Shown: positions 22,436-36,184, counted from the first letter of the stretch. The stretch is DNA of 64,000 bases from Datnioides undecimradiatus (GCA_008933995.1 WARS01000090.1:1249501-1313500), one strand, 5' to 3'. The notes: generated from the sequence alone by a model not told the origin. Numbers and translations: made by a program.

Positions 22436-24100
22436 TTTACCCGAGTTAATAAAAATGAGTGGCTCTTGTTTTGTTGTGTACGACAAACCAAGTGAAGTAC
22501 AGCAGCACTTGAAAAAGGAAAGTATGGGGAAAAAAAACAACAAAGCTTTAAACAACAATCCCGTGATTGTTTTTCATTTTCGGCATAATGTCTGCAAATA
22601 GACCAGAGGAAACTTCAGTCAGGGAGTCGGATCTCTGGCAAAGGCCGCGCAAACATCAGCAAAATCTTGCAGCGACTAAAACCGAAAGAACGGCAGTCAT
22701 TAGGCGTTTGGAGCATGCTGAATAATTCATATTGCATAATCAACTTAAATTAACAGAAACATTTGCTTTTATGATACCTGGGGTGGATTTGCAACAGAAA
22801 AAAATGAAATTGGCACCGTTGCCCCGATGACTCTTGGTCCTTTGAAGTAGTAATATTTGTTTCTACTGAGAAGCCAAATAGATTGCATGTAATTTCTTGT
22901 TAACCGCTTACATATTAAAGCACCACGGGATCACAACATGACAGCACGTGCCGCATCCCATAGTGTTTTTTTCAGAAGCTAGCTTTAAGCCTGGAGTTGG
23001 GAATGAAGGGGTGGGGTGCCATTTCACTTCTATCATGTCAACAGCAGTTGATGAGACGATTTCATCTGACCTGATGAGCTGCCAGCCTTTGAAGCCAACG
23101 CCCTCAACGTGATGAAAAGTCTGAACATCTACAGACGGCTGAGCAATCTCCATCCGTGATTTGGACCACGTGATGCAGTAGAAAAGCTTAAATAATAGCA
23201 AACAATCGGGGACTCTGCAAAAGTAAAGTGACAATGTCTTTTTAGCTTCCAGCGGCACTGAGGAAACAACTTGAATCATAGTTAAAACAGTTATTTTTAC
23301 TAATTCGATGCATCTTCCACCATGCGGCGCCGGTTTGCACGGCTGATACGAGCGTTCCTAGTAAATTACGTTCTGTGCCACCCCTCCTCCTGCCGCCCTG
23401 GGTTTCCACACACTGACAGGCTCACTCATGGGATGATGGTGACTATAAAATATGTCATAATTACCTGTAGCTAAAAAAAAAAAAACGACATCCTGACTTT
23501 CTCGGTGCATGAAAACAGCTCAGAGAAGACCCAAAACTGTGTCTGCCGCAGAGACAAGATGAGTCAATGATAGAAATTGCAATCCCTCCACAGAACCGAA
23601 ATATGCAAACTGTTCAAGGATTTTCCCTCTGTCAATGCGATAAAGGGAACGGTTTTGATTCTAAGGAGTGATTTTAACCTAGTGTGTCACACACATCAGC
23701 GGCTGGCTCGGCTGCAGTGTCAGCGGTGCAGACGGCGAGGGAATACACTGCAGGCCAACAAACAGATAAACAAGCCAGCAAACAGATCAACTGATATCTA
23801 TTAATCTGTTGTCACGTCAGTGGAGGATGTCAGCAAAGCCTCTATAACAGATAGAAATGAGTTATTTAATAGGAATTCAAGCATGATCCATCAATCTTCA
23901 TTGGCTCATTTATTGGTTAATTTCCTTCCCTCTGTTCCTCCGTCCCTTGCGCTCATCCCCTCCCCGCCACCTTCCTCTGACACACCCCGCGCACACATAC
24001 CTGCCAACGGCCTCTGCAGCTGATGGCTATGTTTCCTTTACGTGAGGAGCAAACAGTGGACAGACTAATGCAGCTGGCGGAGGGCAGTGGCCATGAAAGC

Positions 24101-24570
24101 GACATGTAAAGGTTACAGTGGATGTTGAAATATCAAAGGCTCCTCCTTCAGCTGGTGAATTCTAAACACCGCCAGAGGACACAGGTTGGTTACCAAGGGC
24201 GTAGAGACTAGCCTCTACCTTCAAACCACTGTGCGTGATCGAAGAGTAGAAGCTTCACCGTGTCTTTGAATGCACTGTCACTATAACTGAACTGAATTTG
24301 AATGTATTTAGGTCTGCACGGGTCCACAGATTAAGCTGGAAGTTGACGTTTTGTAGGTTTTGGGTAAAGGTTAGAAGGTAGGTCAATACTTCATGCTTGA
24401 AGAGCAGTTGACATGTAAAAAGGTTACGACCAATGACGAAATATCAAAGGCTCCTCTTCTCGGTACTAAACTCTAGGCGCCTTCAGGGGACTGACATTGG
24501 TCACCAAGGGTGAGGAGACCAACCTCTATCTGTACTCAACCCCGAGGGAAGAGTAAAACTTTCATTTGAT
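24101..24570. repeat. Diverged two-copy direct duplication (offset about 310 bp)
   Basis: Copy A (24101-24270) and copy B (24410-24570) share, in order, gacatgtaaa.ggttac, a 19-bp identical word gaaatatcaaaggctcctc (24127 and 24438), a ggactg/ggacac..ttggt.accaaggg block, gagac.a.cctctac/t and gaagagta.aa. The copies are clearly related but have many substitutions. The family is not recognised and no open frame spans them. Confidence 0.75.
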
Positions 24571-26949
24571 GTTTAGACACAATGAACAATACCCACTGTG
24601 CAGTGCAACATAGCTAGCCACCACCGGCGTCAAATGGAAGTTAGCATGGCAGTCGCTTCATCAAAAACTAGCAAGGCAGCAAAGGTGAGTTCATCTGTTA
24701 GGCTTCAGCTGCTATGCTTCATCAGAACTGCTCGTTGGACGGCCATTCACAGCCACGACAGCTTCGTAGCATCGTGTAATTCACATTACAGCCCCTGGAC
24801 TTCGGAGGTTAGGACTTGGAGTTAGTGTCGGTGGATGCCTGAAGGTCCATAACACCTGAGCAAACTGCGCCCGCTGCTTTATATTGTTTCTGCTTTACAC
24901 GTTTGAGCTTAAAAGAGAATAAATAAACCTTGAGCTGAGATTTTGTCAATGGCTGTTTCCAAGGCACGAGCCTCTTTAAAGTCATTAAACTAGATTTTTA
25001 CACACGACCCTTCAACAATACAAGGCCACAATAATTGGTCAATAAAGTGTAGACCGTGTTTGATAATTTTGTAATTTAAGGGGTACAATTTCCCTAACAA
25101 ATGAGAAATTAAGATCAATTGACACTGGCATTGAAACTTGTTCCATTTGGGGCCCCACAGGAGTTCAGGACACTTGGGTAATTGCCACATTGCAAGCTTG
25201 GTAATTCAGCCTCGCAAGGCGGCTATTACGAAAAAAAACAAGTTTTCTTTGTACAATCTCACGACATTATTTGGTAATGATGCAAAATCTCGAATAGAGC
25301 ACCAAAGACTCCTCAGAGCACTGTCCAACGGTGGCTTTGTTCCCATGAAATCAATGTTAATCAAAGAATAATCTTTAACCAAGGTTCCCAAGTAGCAGAA
25401 AAAGTTTCTTTTCATTACTGTTGATACACTCCACTGTCAGCTTGGCAGCACACCTCCATCTGCTGTTTTGACAACGGAGTGACAACATATATCTGCTATT
25501 CCATTAGAACGAGTTACTCCATCTGTTCTGCCTGCCTTTCCTTGCCATGTAGCCGCCGGTGCTTCACTGTATCCATAATTTCCCTTTGATTTCAGAGCTC
25601 CTTTCGCTGTTTCATCATGACAGATGCAACAAAACCACAATCAAACATTTCCTGATGAATCAAGCCATGCTTGACCTGGTGTCATTTCTCACTATCTCGC
25701 TCTTTCATATGGTAGTTCATATGGTTAACTTGTCATATGTTGCATCTTCTCCATCTTGGGCCTGTAATGTAATGTTTTTTTTTGTTTGATAGTGAATATT
25801 TATCTCAGTGAATGGAAATATTCATACTGAGACAGCCAAACGCGGCTGCCAGTGTTTTTCCTTTCAGTTCAATACTTAATATACTTTTTATTCTGCTGTG
25901 AATGAACCTGGCAAAGACGGCTCCATCCGCGATCATTTAGTCATGATCCATTGTATTATTAGTGTTTGACTCTGAGCCATCCATCACCTGACTAATGACA
26001 TTAATCCTTCTGTCTGTAGCAGGATGTCAGCTCGGTGCCATGGAGAGCTTTGATTGAATCCCACACGTCTTCCACTTCAGATGCAGTAATATAGCCACTG
26101 TGGCTACTGAGACACCATCTTCCTGTTACAGCAGCCTCGGCCTTCCTATTTCCTCCAGTGGAAATAAAAACACACAAATTAAATATTTGCCTGGACCTAA
26201 GGTTTGTTGTGCACCATTATATTGTAATGCAACTGCAGTACAGCGTGAGTATGCACTACATTTCCATGTGGATGACTCTTTATGAGGTTAGAGCTGAACC
26301 ATGAACGCCCCGGTCCTCGTTAAACTCAGCATTCGCAGTGTGAACACACACTGGTGGCTCTCTTTGTTTGCTGCTTGGGGTTCAAAGGAAATGTGAGGAT
26401 TGGGAATTTCAATTTGTTGGTGCTCAACGTCTGTGTCTGCAGGCTGGTCGGGCTGCAGCAAACCAGCAGGAAGTAGACCTTCTGGGTCTGCGCGCTCGCG
26501 TGCGACAGGCAGCTGTTCAGAGGTGGCGGGCGCATTTTTGAGAACATGAGTGCAAAACAAAAAATTAAATATGTCGGTCATGAATTTGTTTTGCGGAATA
26601 GCTGAAACCAAATCATTTAAAATGCAATGAATATGATATGACTGTAAACTAGCAAGGGAAGGGTTTTCAGGTGCATTCAACCGGTTTAACATGCATAAGA
26701 AAATCTGAGAATACTATAAATTACGTGAGTGACGAATGGCTGTGATGTGCCTGTAAACTGGCAGCGTGGCTTCAGGAATGGCAGCGTCAGTAAATCGGTC
26801 TGCTGGCTGCAACCCTTTGGTTGAAACTAAAATATCTGAACAACTTATAAATGAATTTCCATTTTAAGTCTTTGGAGACATTTACAGCTTTTTGAAGATG
26901 ACATTACTGATTTCCTAAAGTTTCCTCTTGCACCGTCAAAACTCATCCC

Positions 26950-27090
26950 CATCAGCTTAAGAAGCACTATGTGTACAATGTGTATATGCTACATAGTATG
27001 TATTAGCATGCTAACACCCTAAACTATGATACCATTGTGAACATGATACCAGACAGAGGTTAGCATTGGCACTAAGAGCGCACATTAGGA
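26950..27090 (+). repeat. Diverged teleost 'gttagcatgctaac' repeat
   Basis: Contains gtattagcatgctaacacc (with a 12-bp palindrome ttagcatgctaa at 27003-27014), gaacatgatacc, gaggttagcattggcac and gagcgcaca. This succession matches a common teleost interspersed repeat rich in GCTAAC/GTTAGC words. Its class is not known to me. Confidence 0.45.
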
Positions 27091-27225
27091 TCTGACACTG
27101 CTTTAACTAAGTCTTTTCACCTTGATCTGAGCCGAAATGGCAAGAGTGAAACCTCCAAGACCACAGTCTGGACAAAGCCACCAAGCCTTGGTTGGGCCGA
27201 AGGAGGTAGTTTCAGTCCAGATGAA

Positions 27226-27286
27226 GATAAGATAAGATAATCCTTCACTCGCCCCACGAAAGGGGAAATTTGCACTGAAATTACAG
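27226..27286 (-). mobile_element. LINE 3' tail, minus orientation
   Basis: Read on the minus strand: ctgtaatttcagtgcaaatt, tcccctttcgtggggc, then ggattatcttatcttatc. The 'aatttcccc..ggattatcttatctt' ending is a standard teleost LINE 3' end with its short tandem tail. No coding portion is attached. Confidence 0.65.
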
Positions 27287-30200
27287 GAAGTACTGGCTAT
27301 CTTCAAAACTTGAAAAGAGAGGAACAGAGCGAGTGTTTAATTGACATTTGGTCCAATGACTTTATAAAGAGAGGTTCTTGGTTCGGCCTTACAGGTGTGA
27401 AAGCACCCTCAGAGGTCGTGGGACCGATAAAAGATGCTATCAAGTTGCACTATGGGAAGTGATAATGGTTTATGGGATCTTGACCCTCATTAGGGACGAG
27501 AAGTCTGCATAGCTCGGAAACTGCTGCGACAACTTTACAATTCGTCTTTTAGTCTGACTCACGACTTAATGGAAGGGCAGCACTAAAATGCTCTTTAATA
27601 CCAGTGCGAGGAACAGAGGGGATCATAATGATGATGGTAATAAAGATTATAGTGATTAATGACAAATATTCCACTCTGTCATAGGCCAGATAGCAACATA
27701 AGGAAACAGCTGATTGCAAACAACGTTTGATTACAGTGTACAGCACTGTACTCTTGTCTCTGATGCAATTACTGGATGAGTTAATTACAGTACAGTCCAT
27801 TAGAGAGTCATGGCCTTGTCTCTCAAGTTTACTGTGGCGTATGGTAACGTTCATCGCTGTCATAGAAACCCAGTGTTTACAAACTGCTACCACCACTGAC
27901 ATGAAGGGGAATGTTTATCCTTTTCTCTTCTCTTTTGGAGAAATGTATTTCTCTGCCACATCCCTCAAACGCTACTAAATATCTGCCAGCACGCCATCAG
28001 TATTGTAGTTTCCACGACAGCTAAAGGGCAAAAGGGCCTCTCATGAATAAGTGAGGAAATTAGAGAAAGACAGCCAACGCTTCTCTGCGCTTTTGTCAAA
28101 AGGAACTTTATAAAAAAAACCCAAACCAGATTTTAGGCAAGATGCCCTAACACCCAGTCTACTGGGAGAGCTCAGACGGTTCGCAAAGAATAAAATGAGA
28201 CAACTCCTATTTATTCTATGTGTGGAGTTTCTTTTCCTCTACTGTTCTTCTGTGTCAGCCTGTTTACATAACTCACTCACTTGGCAGCAGCAACACTGGC
28301 CTTATTCTCAGAAGCCAACTTGGGACTACATCAATGAGTAATTGTCTCCGCAAACCCCTCACAGTCAAGAGATAAGAGCCTGCAAAGGTCAATAAGAGTT
28401 CTGAATCTAAAAATACCTCCATTTACTCGAGGAGGGGACTGACCTGAATGTTAATTTACCACAAAAAAAAAGTCATAAAAGAGAATCAGGAATTACAACA
28501 AATGCATCACTCCAGACGATTTGTCCTGACATGGAATCTGATGTCTCACTAAAGAGTTTCACTCCTGCCTCAAAGTTAAGTCCTCAGGGCTGCACTTAAC
28601 CACAGCTAAGCACCAACTTACAGCTGATTAAATTCAGAGTGACCCAGTCTGAAAACTATTAGCCGGTTACAAGCTGAAAATGAGCATATTAAAGCTTCTC
28701 TGGCTGCTGGCTCAACAGTCGAGATGAAGTGTCGAGGCTGCGAGGGAAATCAGGTCGAATTAAGCAACCAAGCAATGTCTGCGTAAACCTCTTTTCGCTA
28801 ACTAGATGAAGAACATATTCTTTATTTGCAACAACAGCCCAGGGGGAGGTGGTTGCAGTATGTGGATGACACATCCAGGGGTGGAATGAAAATGGGCCGA
28901 GCAGAGGTGGTAATCACGCCTTGCTTTGGGTGCCTAGGTATCCGAGTGATGATGCAAATTACAGCCACCTAAGTTACATCCTCATAATACCTGTAATCTC
29001 CACTGCACGCACTGACCCCCACCACCTTGTGAATGTTGCGCTGCCAAATCCGAGTCTTTGCCGCCTCCACCTTCTCGAACTTTCTACTCTGCCGCTTGAT
29101 GCATATCCCGACCTTCATGACCGGGATGTATTTAATCAGTGAGATCAATAGCCGGTAGCCTCATTGATCCTCTGAGTCTGTTTCACGGGTGAGTCAGGCA
29201 CACCTCATATTTTGTATACGCTGTAAATTTTATAGATAATGTAAGCCGCTAAGGGCTGTTTTTAATTAACATTAGCAAAGACTGTCTTGGAGTAATGTAA
29301 AAGCTGTGACTGATGAGTACGTTTTACTCCTTGCAATCCATCAGAATAATTTTATGTTTTGCCCAGAACCTTGGCTGAAGGCAGACAGCACCTCTCTTTC
29401 AACTACACTCCCACCCAGACTTCACAGGGATTTGAACTTTTTGAACCTGGCTACCTTGTTAATCTTAATAGTTACTCCTGCAGTCTAAAATAGCAGAATT
29501 TCCATGCTAAGTTTTAATGCTGGAGCAAAGTAGTTGAGCTCAAATTAAAGTTATGATCCTTCAGACTTGCTTCCTTTTTTCGCTCTCTGTGACCGAACGG
29601 GTAATGTGTGAAAATACGAACTAGAGGCAGATGCGAGGCGTGAGAGGAGGAGACGAGTCTGCAGCAAGCAAATCATAAATGCGATCCAATTAACAGGAGT
29701 CATAACATCCACTAAATATAATACATTTAATTAGAATGATGCAAATACATAGCGCCGGCTTCGTATCGGGGTTATTTCTACATTGCCAGGGTGCTTTCTT
29801 TAACAGATTTACCTGTCACATAATGGGAAACATGACATATGGCAGGCATATGTTCTAAGGTTCTGTGTTCCCAAGTTCTACATATGTTGTTCCTTTGGTT
29901 CCTCTGATCCTAGGGGCGGGGTTAGGATGAATATAGATAACCTAATTGGGAAGAATCATTTGGGTATTCCTCTTTCTGTGAAGGATTAAGAGTCCTGGGA
30001 CCAAGGTATGAGGGGTTTGTGGGGACGTCTGATCAACTGATGGCGCCCCTGAGTGTCTCCAACCACCAGAAGGCGGTGCAATAGCTAAACCATGCAAAGG
30101 AACAAGCCGCAAGTCTGTCCGACAACTAGAAGTGCGAGAAACACCCCAGATGTGTCCGTTGGCATGGCGTTTGGTGTGCAGGGGTGCTCCGTGTCCCCTC

Positions 30201-30668
30201 GTAGCCCCTGAAAGTTTCAGGTCTCTTGGTCTTTCTGTTGAGTCCTTTGGGAAGTGCATTTCGGAGCATCCCGATTCACCTTTACCATGGTTGTTCTGAA
30301 CTTATTTTGGGTCAGGTCAAGTTGAGGGTTGCTGTTGGTGTTGGGTTGCGATTGGGGCTGGGCGAAGGTCAGGCCTAGGGCTACGGGTTCAGGGTTTTCA
30401 ACCTTGAGAACAGAGATACTTTCCCTTCTTCCATTTCCTTTATCTGGACAAACATAATCTACAAGTGAACTGTATATATTATATTCATAAATATAAACAT
30501 ATTGTTCACCAGCTGATCCAGGTTTACATCTCAGGTACTGTAAATCCACTCTGCCAAGGAAAAAGCCTGACATTGGATCTTGCAGCGACAACCTTTTCAA
30601 AGCTCCAACATCGATGGGTTCTACACAGCCACCACTGTTCACCAATCATCACCCTCCTGCACCATGTA

Positions 30669-30679
30669 CCCCCCCCCCC
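30669..30679. repeat. Poly-C tract
   Basis: Eleven cytosines in a row in intron; a 12-C tract lies at 61632-61643. Confidence 0.95.
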
Positions 30680-31890
30680 TTTGCAGGGCGATTGCTTCGG
30701 CTCTCTGGTCAGAATCATTGACCTTAATGGCAGACCTTTGCAGGGTACAATCTCAGAGCACTGTGTGAAGGTGGTGTGCAGAGCTCCATACTGTGTGACA
30801 AAGCCTAGTGAAGGTGACACCATGACGAAGAAAGGTAAAGAAAACTGGAGGCTGGGAATCACTTTTAGGGACTGAAGTTGTTTTTGGCTAATTTAGTTTG
30901 TACCATCACTTCTAAAATAAAAGCTCTGGCTCAAACACTGTAACAGCCAGATCTCAGATGGGACAGAAAAGGGAAATTTAAAAATGAACTGAAGGCAAAC
31001 GAGCAACTCATACTGGCTTGCATGAGCATCATTTCCATCTGCTTTGACAGTGTTATGGGAGCAATGCTAACAACAGTACTTCCATTGTCTTTGCAATAAA
31101 TATAAAATTAGCCTATGCATTTTTTTGTCAAGAAACTTAAAAGAATTTATGAAAATCACCACAAGGCAATAAAATACTTTTGGCGTCTCCTCAACAAGAG
31201 TCTTTGATCTAGTGCTTCTACAAAATAAGAGCTTCTGATGAGAAGCGTGCTAAATCATGGCGGCAACAGTTGCTTGTGGCTAGTTTTGCACGTAGTGGGA
31301 GACGCACAAAGAAGCTACCTCTATTGCATCTGCTCTGGATTGAACATGTGACACATGCAACATGACGTTGTCTTCCATTATGAACTTAGCTCTCGGCTCC
31401 CACGGGGGTTAGCACTGATGGCCTGCTAACCTTAGTGAATTTGCTTTCAGCCATGCATAGGATGCACCCGGTCGCCCTGTGATTACTTGAAGGCTCATAA
31501 TGTCGAGCAGTGGAGGAAGTGTTTTATTTCAAATGATACAAAATGCAACAGAAATCATTTCCACGGAGCAAAAGGAGGCGTAAACCAGAAGGTTGTTTAC
31601 TAAAATACGATCAAACATGTTGCTAATGATAGCCAGCCTCACATGAAGGCCCGCTCCTCTGTGTGATGTGAATAAAAGCTCACACCACTCTTTTTGAATT
31701 CAACAAGACTGCCGTCCACCAAGTGAATGACCACTCTACCATCAGGTAATTTACCAAATTGATGAAAACTACAGGCCAAAGTGAGCAGGCACTGAGGGGG
31801 AACACAAAGGCAGAGGTGGCTCTAATTAAATCACGTGTGGCTAATTGCGGGGAGGACAGAAAAGAAATATGACATCAAGCATGATCTTAC

Positions 31891-32049
31891 CTTCTGGTCG
31901 TGACTGTAGGCTAAGGCCCAGTCCTCTTCAGTGGGGTGGAATAAAAGGCTCAGGACGTAGAAAGTGAGGCGGTACTTCTGGTAACTGGCTCCCTCATCAG
32001 AGCTGATGAGCACGCTGCTCTCAAACTCGGGATCTGTCAACACCATAAT
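31891..32049 (-). CDS. sorcs3: SorCS exon: propeller, residues 57-109, Asp-box
   Basis: This 159-bp, 53-codon exon is phase 0 at both ends, with acceptor gctctcag before ATT and donor gtaaga after AAG. The peptide runs IMVLTDPEFESSVLISSDEG, then ASYQKYRLTFYVLSLLFHP, then TEEDWALAYSHDQK. SSDEGASY is an Asp-box. ISSDEG..YQKYRL and SLLFHP..EDW.LAYS are SORCS1/SORCS3 family wording, and RLTFY favours SORCS3. Compared with the mammalian proteins as I remember them, FHPTEEDWA replaces FHPKQEDWV, a conservative change. The exon joins NKRK upstream and LYSS downstream in frame. Confidence 0.94.
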
Positions 32050-35000
32050 CTGAGAGCCGGGAGAAGAGAGAGGGAGCAGAAATAGGATGTGCACACATGT
32101 GAGGGAGTGGGTACGAGGTTTTGAAGACGGGAGAAGAAAGGATTTGAAGGGCGAGTTTGAGTAAAGAGGTGGAAAGATAGGGAGATGAGAGAAGGTAGAG
32201 GAGGGATGTTAGAGGCAGGAGCAGTGTCAGCAGAAAAGGCCCAGCTTTTTGGCACACGTCAGGCTTCTGCTTGGCAAACAACTCCTCTACATTTCCAACT
32301 TCATTTCACGAGTGTGACTCCCGCGCTTCTGTTGCCATGGCTCTGCGGCTCTTCCCGCGCACCTTTTCTGAAGCGAAGACTTGGGCGCTTTCATCGTCTT
32401 CCTCCAAAAAAAAAAAAAAAAGAAGAAGATCGAGGTCGTTCGCGGCAGCAAGAGGTAAAATCATGTGCAAACCAAAACAGAGCACACACAAAAAATGATG
32501 AAAGGAGTCGTATTGATGCTCCAATCCTTTCTCCTACACTGGATGTTTTCATTATTTTGCTGCGGACGACGACGTAATCGCCGCCCAGATTACGTCTGGA
32601 GACGCAAGACTGTGGCACCAGCAACCAGGGTTTGACGTCACTGGTCACGGCTAGGAGCTGGACACTTTCAGTTTCAGATTTCAGTTAAATGCTAATAAAA
32701 GGCATTGTATCACGTCTTTGCTAACTTCTCCTGTGTTAAAGCAGACCTCGATCCTTGAGGGGAAGGTTGTGGGTTTGACTGGCCGTCAATGATGGCAGCC
32801 AAAGACAAACATTGTTACTCGATGGCGACAGGAGAGTTTAGATATTTGACAGATTTATGACATTTGGCGTGTTTGTATTGTTTAGTTAGTTAGTTACTTA
32901 TAATATATGAAATATTAATATAATAATAAATAATAGAAAATATAATAAATGTAGCTTTTTCTTGCTCTGATTTTATGTTTTTTGTGTGATTTTAGGGCCA
33001 GTGTGTTAATACAGTATGTCAAAATAAAAAGAAAATACCTGTAAATTCACACAGGTGAGGTTGTGCTGAACAAAATGATACCAAGCAAGGCAAGGTGAAC
33101 AACCTTTAAAGTGAAATATAAAGGTAAACTCAAAAGTAGTCAAAAACGGCCAACCACACCCAGGACTGCAGAGGGTTAACCTTCATTTCTAGGGACAGGG
33201 GTGAACATACATAACAGAAAGGTGATGGAGCTTTTAGTCCAGTCACAATTAAACACTGTACAAACAAGGGATTAGGCAGCCATGCGTGAACCTGCACATA
33301 CAGTCTGTTATTTCCTTTATCAGCTAGTCCCTTTAGCATGTAATTTCTTAGCATCTCTCCTTCCAATGAATTTCTAATTTCAAATTTAGCAGCGTCACAG
33401 CGGTAGAAGCCCCAATTTCATGCTTGGAATATTTCCTCCAGAGCTATCGCAGTTATTACAGAATTCAATAAGAACAGGAATTCCACAATGCATATTTCTT
33501 TCCACTAATGACATTTAGAGGTTTTTTTGTGGAAGCTGATAAAACGGTCACAGGAATTCCTCCTCAAAGGGGGGCGGGGGGGCGGCGTTTGAATAGGTGC
33601 GTAATATATTTTAAAGAGAATGGTCTTTTGAAGCAGAGGCTGCTGCTTGCATGCACGCATTCGACATAAAAGCCTTAAAATGTTGTAGAGAAAAAGAAAA
33701 TTGGCGCATTTAATAGGCTTTTCTGCAGTTTTACATTTTGATTATTACACATACATCGATTAAATTAAAACTGTAAATGATAATATACAAGATTATGAAC
33801 ACCAACCTGAAAGGCTTGGTGTCAATCGCATGGAAAAGGTGAGGAGCAACGTGAAATGTGGTAATATCAACTTTTAAAGTTAATATCAAATTAAAGCCAT
33901 GGCCCAGTATTGACCTTTGAACTCTGCAATTGATGAGGAACATATGTATTATAGCTCAATTAGCTGGTTGCTACCTTCAGTTGACTGATGTTTGGAGTTT
34001 GGAGCTTGGAGTGTGTGCTGCCTCCTGCAGCCACATTATACTTCTTTATTTAAACGATTATCTCTAACTCTTGAGTCTTTTATCCGGCTGAAACTACAAC
34101 ACCCAGGACCTCGCCGTGGAATTGTGGGTAGCCGCCGAGCGGCTGTGTCCTCTCTCGTCAATTCAATTTGAATTGGAAAAACAGCAGCGCATTTGTCACT
34201 GACAGAAACGCTGGCCCCCTTTCCAGGGCTCCAACCAGGAACCCTCCCTGGTGGTGATTTAGATAAATTGCTTTTCATTAAGCACCAATAAACAGGTAGC
34301 AAATCCTCACCCTGCTTTTCTCATTGGTCCGATCTTGCCATTCATTACCTGTCACCGTGTAATGGCGGGGCCTCTTGATATCTGCTGGTGTCTTTGGGGC
34401 TTGTCAGATGCAATTTACAGTTTTTAAGCCGTAATCACATTCTATAATATTACAGCAAGCAGCAGAGTCTATTATGAATGGGAAATTACATTTCGCCGTG
34501 TCTTATTTTGAGTCAACTGTCGGGACTTTCGGTGAAATAGAAAGGTGGAGATGCCTCGAAGAGCTCGCGTACTGCAGATTTCATATTGAAATCCATCCTC
34601 GCGCCCTTATTCAAGCCTCGCACTGAGCGCCGTGCGTTCCCCCTCTGTGCTCTCTGTGTAACTAGAGCCTTCGGTTGCAGCGTCTTTAGCTCATCTTCTC
34701 TCAAGCCTCGGATCCAGGGAGCCTCACAATGTAGCCTTTTAAGACTGGGAACGGGGCCTAGAAAGTATTGTCACATTCACATTACTCATTTACCGCCGTG
34801 TAAGTGTGAAAACAGCCACATTATTTCCCAACCTTGCACATTATCGTAACAAGCCGGTTTCTGTCTGTCGCCTCTGCGATTAGAAAGAACCCGCGACCAA
34901 TTTGAAGCCAATACAAAGGCGGGTTAGAGGAGCAGTGGCCAATTTCGCTCCTGCCTCCTAAAACAATCACTCTCAAACAATAATTACTCACTTCCAAAAT

Positions 35001-35494
35001 CACAGTGACCGATAGCATTAGCGAGGGTGATTAAGATTTCCCTCACAGCACCCACTCAGCCGGCGAGTGAGGAGGGTAACAATGCTAAATCGATAGAGGT
35101 TGGACGGATAACCGCTTTGTTTTATCAGCCTGATGTTGAGCTGTGCGTAAGCTGGAGCGCCGAGATAGAAGCCGGTGGTTGTCGGATCATGAGGTAAGTG
35201 GAGGTATGGATCAGAGACGGAGGGAAAAGAGACACCCTGCAGCAAATGAATCACGTCACGCCCGATCAATCGAGCTTAGTCTGTCTTTGACGGGAGGCTT
35301 TAACGGAGAGTTGTCGCTGCAATATGCTCATTAACCATGGATCAAGACTTAATCACCCGCATTTAGCTATCATGTTTTCACTGTCTTGCTTCCTCAGTGG
35401 CACTTTAACTGTGCATGTCTTTATTTTTAAATTAACCCCATCTACCAGCCGCTCAATCAAACCGGCTCAAGGGCTGCGCGCGCACCGAGCCCGG

Positions 35495-35516
35495 GGTGGT
35501 GGTGGTGGTGGTGGTG
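35495..35516. repeat. (GGT)7 trinucleotide run
   Basis: GGT run in intron, followed by a GAGAG patch. Confidence 0.95.
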
Positions 35517-36140
35517 AGAGAGACATCAAAATACAGCCGGGGGAAGATTCACGGGGGGTGTCATATTCAGAGGCCTCGCGCTAAATGTCATTACTATCAT
35601 TCAAATCTATAATGTGGCGTTGTGAAAGGTCACAGCTTCAACTTTTCCTTGGACAATGTAAGAGGGGAGAAAAAAGGAAATCTACATATGCTTCTGGATT
35701 CATTGCAGTGGACATATGAAGACTCCTTTACTGCGTTTGAGAGGAACATCTCAAAGGGCGGCGGGCGATTATATCTCAGAGTGAGTGATTAGGCATCGGC
35801 GCTGCTCTTTTTATCCGGTGGAACACAGGCAGACGCTAAATAAGGCCGCTCGGATGCAAAGAGGCATGAAAGGGCTGCAGCCAGCGCACGGGCAAACTTT
35901 CATCCATCTGCGGGACGGCAAATCGAAATAATTAGATCAGAGATAAGGTGCGGGGAGGGGGGAGCCGGCCCGCGGGCAGAGCCAGAGGTCGGCCGTTAGC
36001 GTAAGACGTTCTCCTGTGATTGTGGCTAGCTTCTGTCTGCAGCGACCCGCTTCAGCAGAAACACGCACGCGACCAAAAAATAATCATTTTTATATATTTT
36101 GGTGAAACTGATTGTTCTGGAAGTACTGTGCGGTACAAGT

Positions 36141-36184
36141 GTAAATTCCCCCCCCCGGGGTGTGAATAAAGTTTATCTAATCTT
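36141..36184 (+). mobile_element. LINE 3' tail remnant
   Basis: The words gtaaattccccc, ggggtgtgaataaagtttat and ctaatctta resemble the end of a teleost LINE ('aatttcccc..gggg..aataaagt..atct'). Short and without upstream coding sequence. Confidence 0.5.

Larger units (their letters stand above)
9430..31890 (-). other. Large intron (22.5 kb)
   Basis: A long intron between two phase-0 boundaries. Recognisable content: LINE 3' tails at 11801-11979 and 27226-27286, GGC/GGT/CCG runs at 12445, 13026 and 17038, a diverged teleost repeat at 15136-15230, a GATA run at 19515, two retroelement-like segments at 20180-20590 and 20740-21090, an (AT)n at 22418, a duplication at 24101-24570, and another teleost repeat at 26950-27090. 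Motif-dense AT-rich blocks near 18375-18450, 22700-22775 and 29690-29765 may be conserved elements. No nested gene was found. Confidence 0.7.

Noticed and set aside
30465..30875. 136-codon plus-strand frame with an overlapping 112-codon minus-strand frame
   Set aside because: Overlapping frames on both strands across a poly-C tract, with no recognisable motif. Treated as chance.
32185..32577. 130-codon plus-strand frame near the SorCS exon at 31891-32049
   Set aside because: The lysine-rich centre comes from an A-rich run. No family similarity.
34030..34320. Possible MITE around 'ctacaacacccaggacc' and 'gtggaattgtgggta'
   Set aside because: The words recall small vertebrate repeats, but I could not find paired termini or a duplication.
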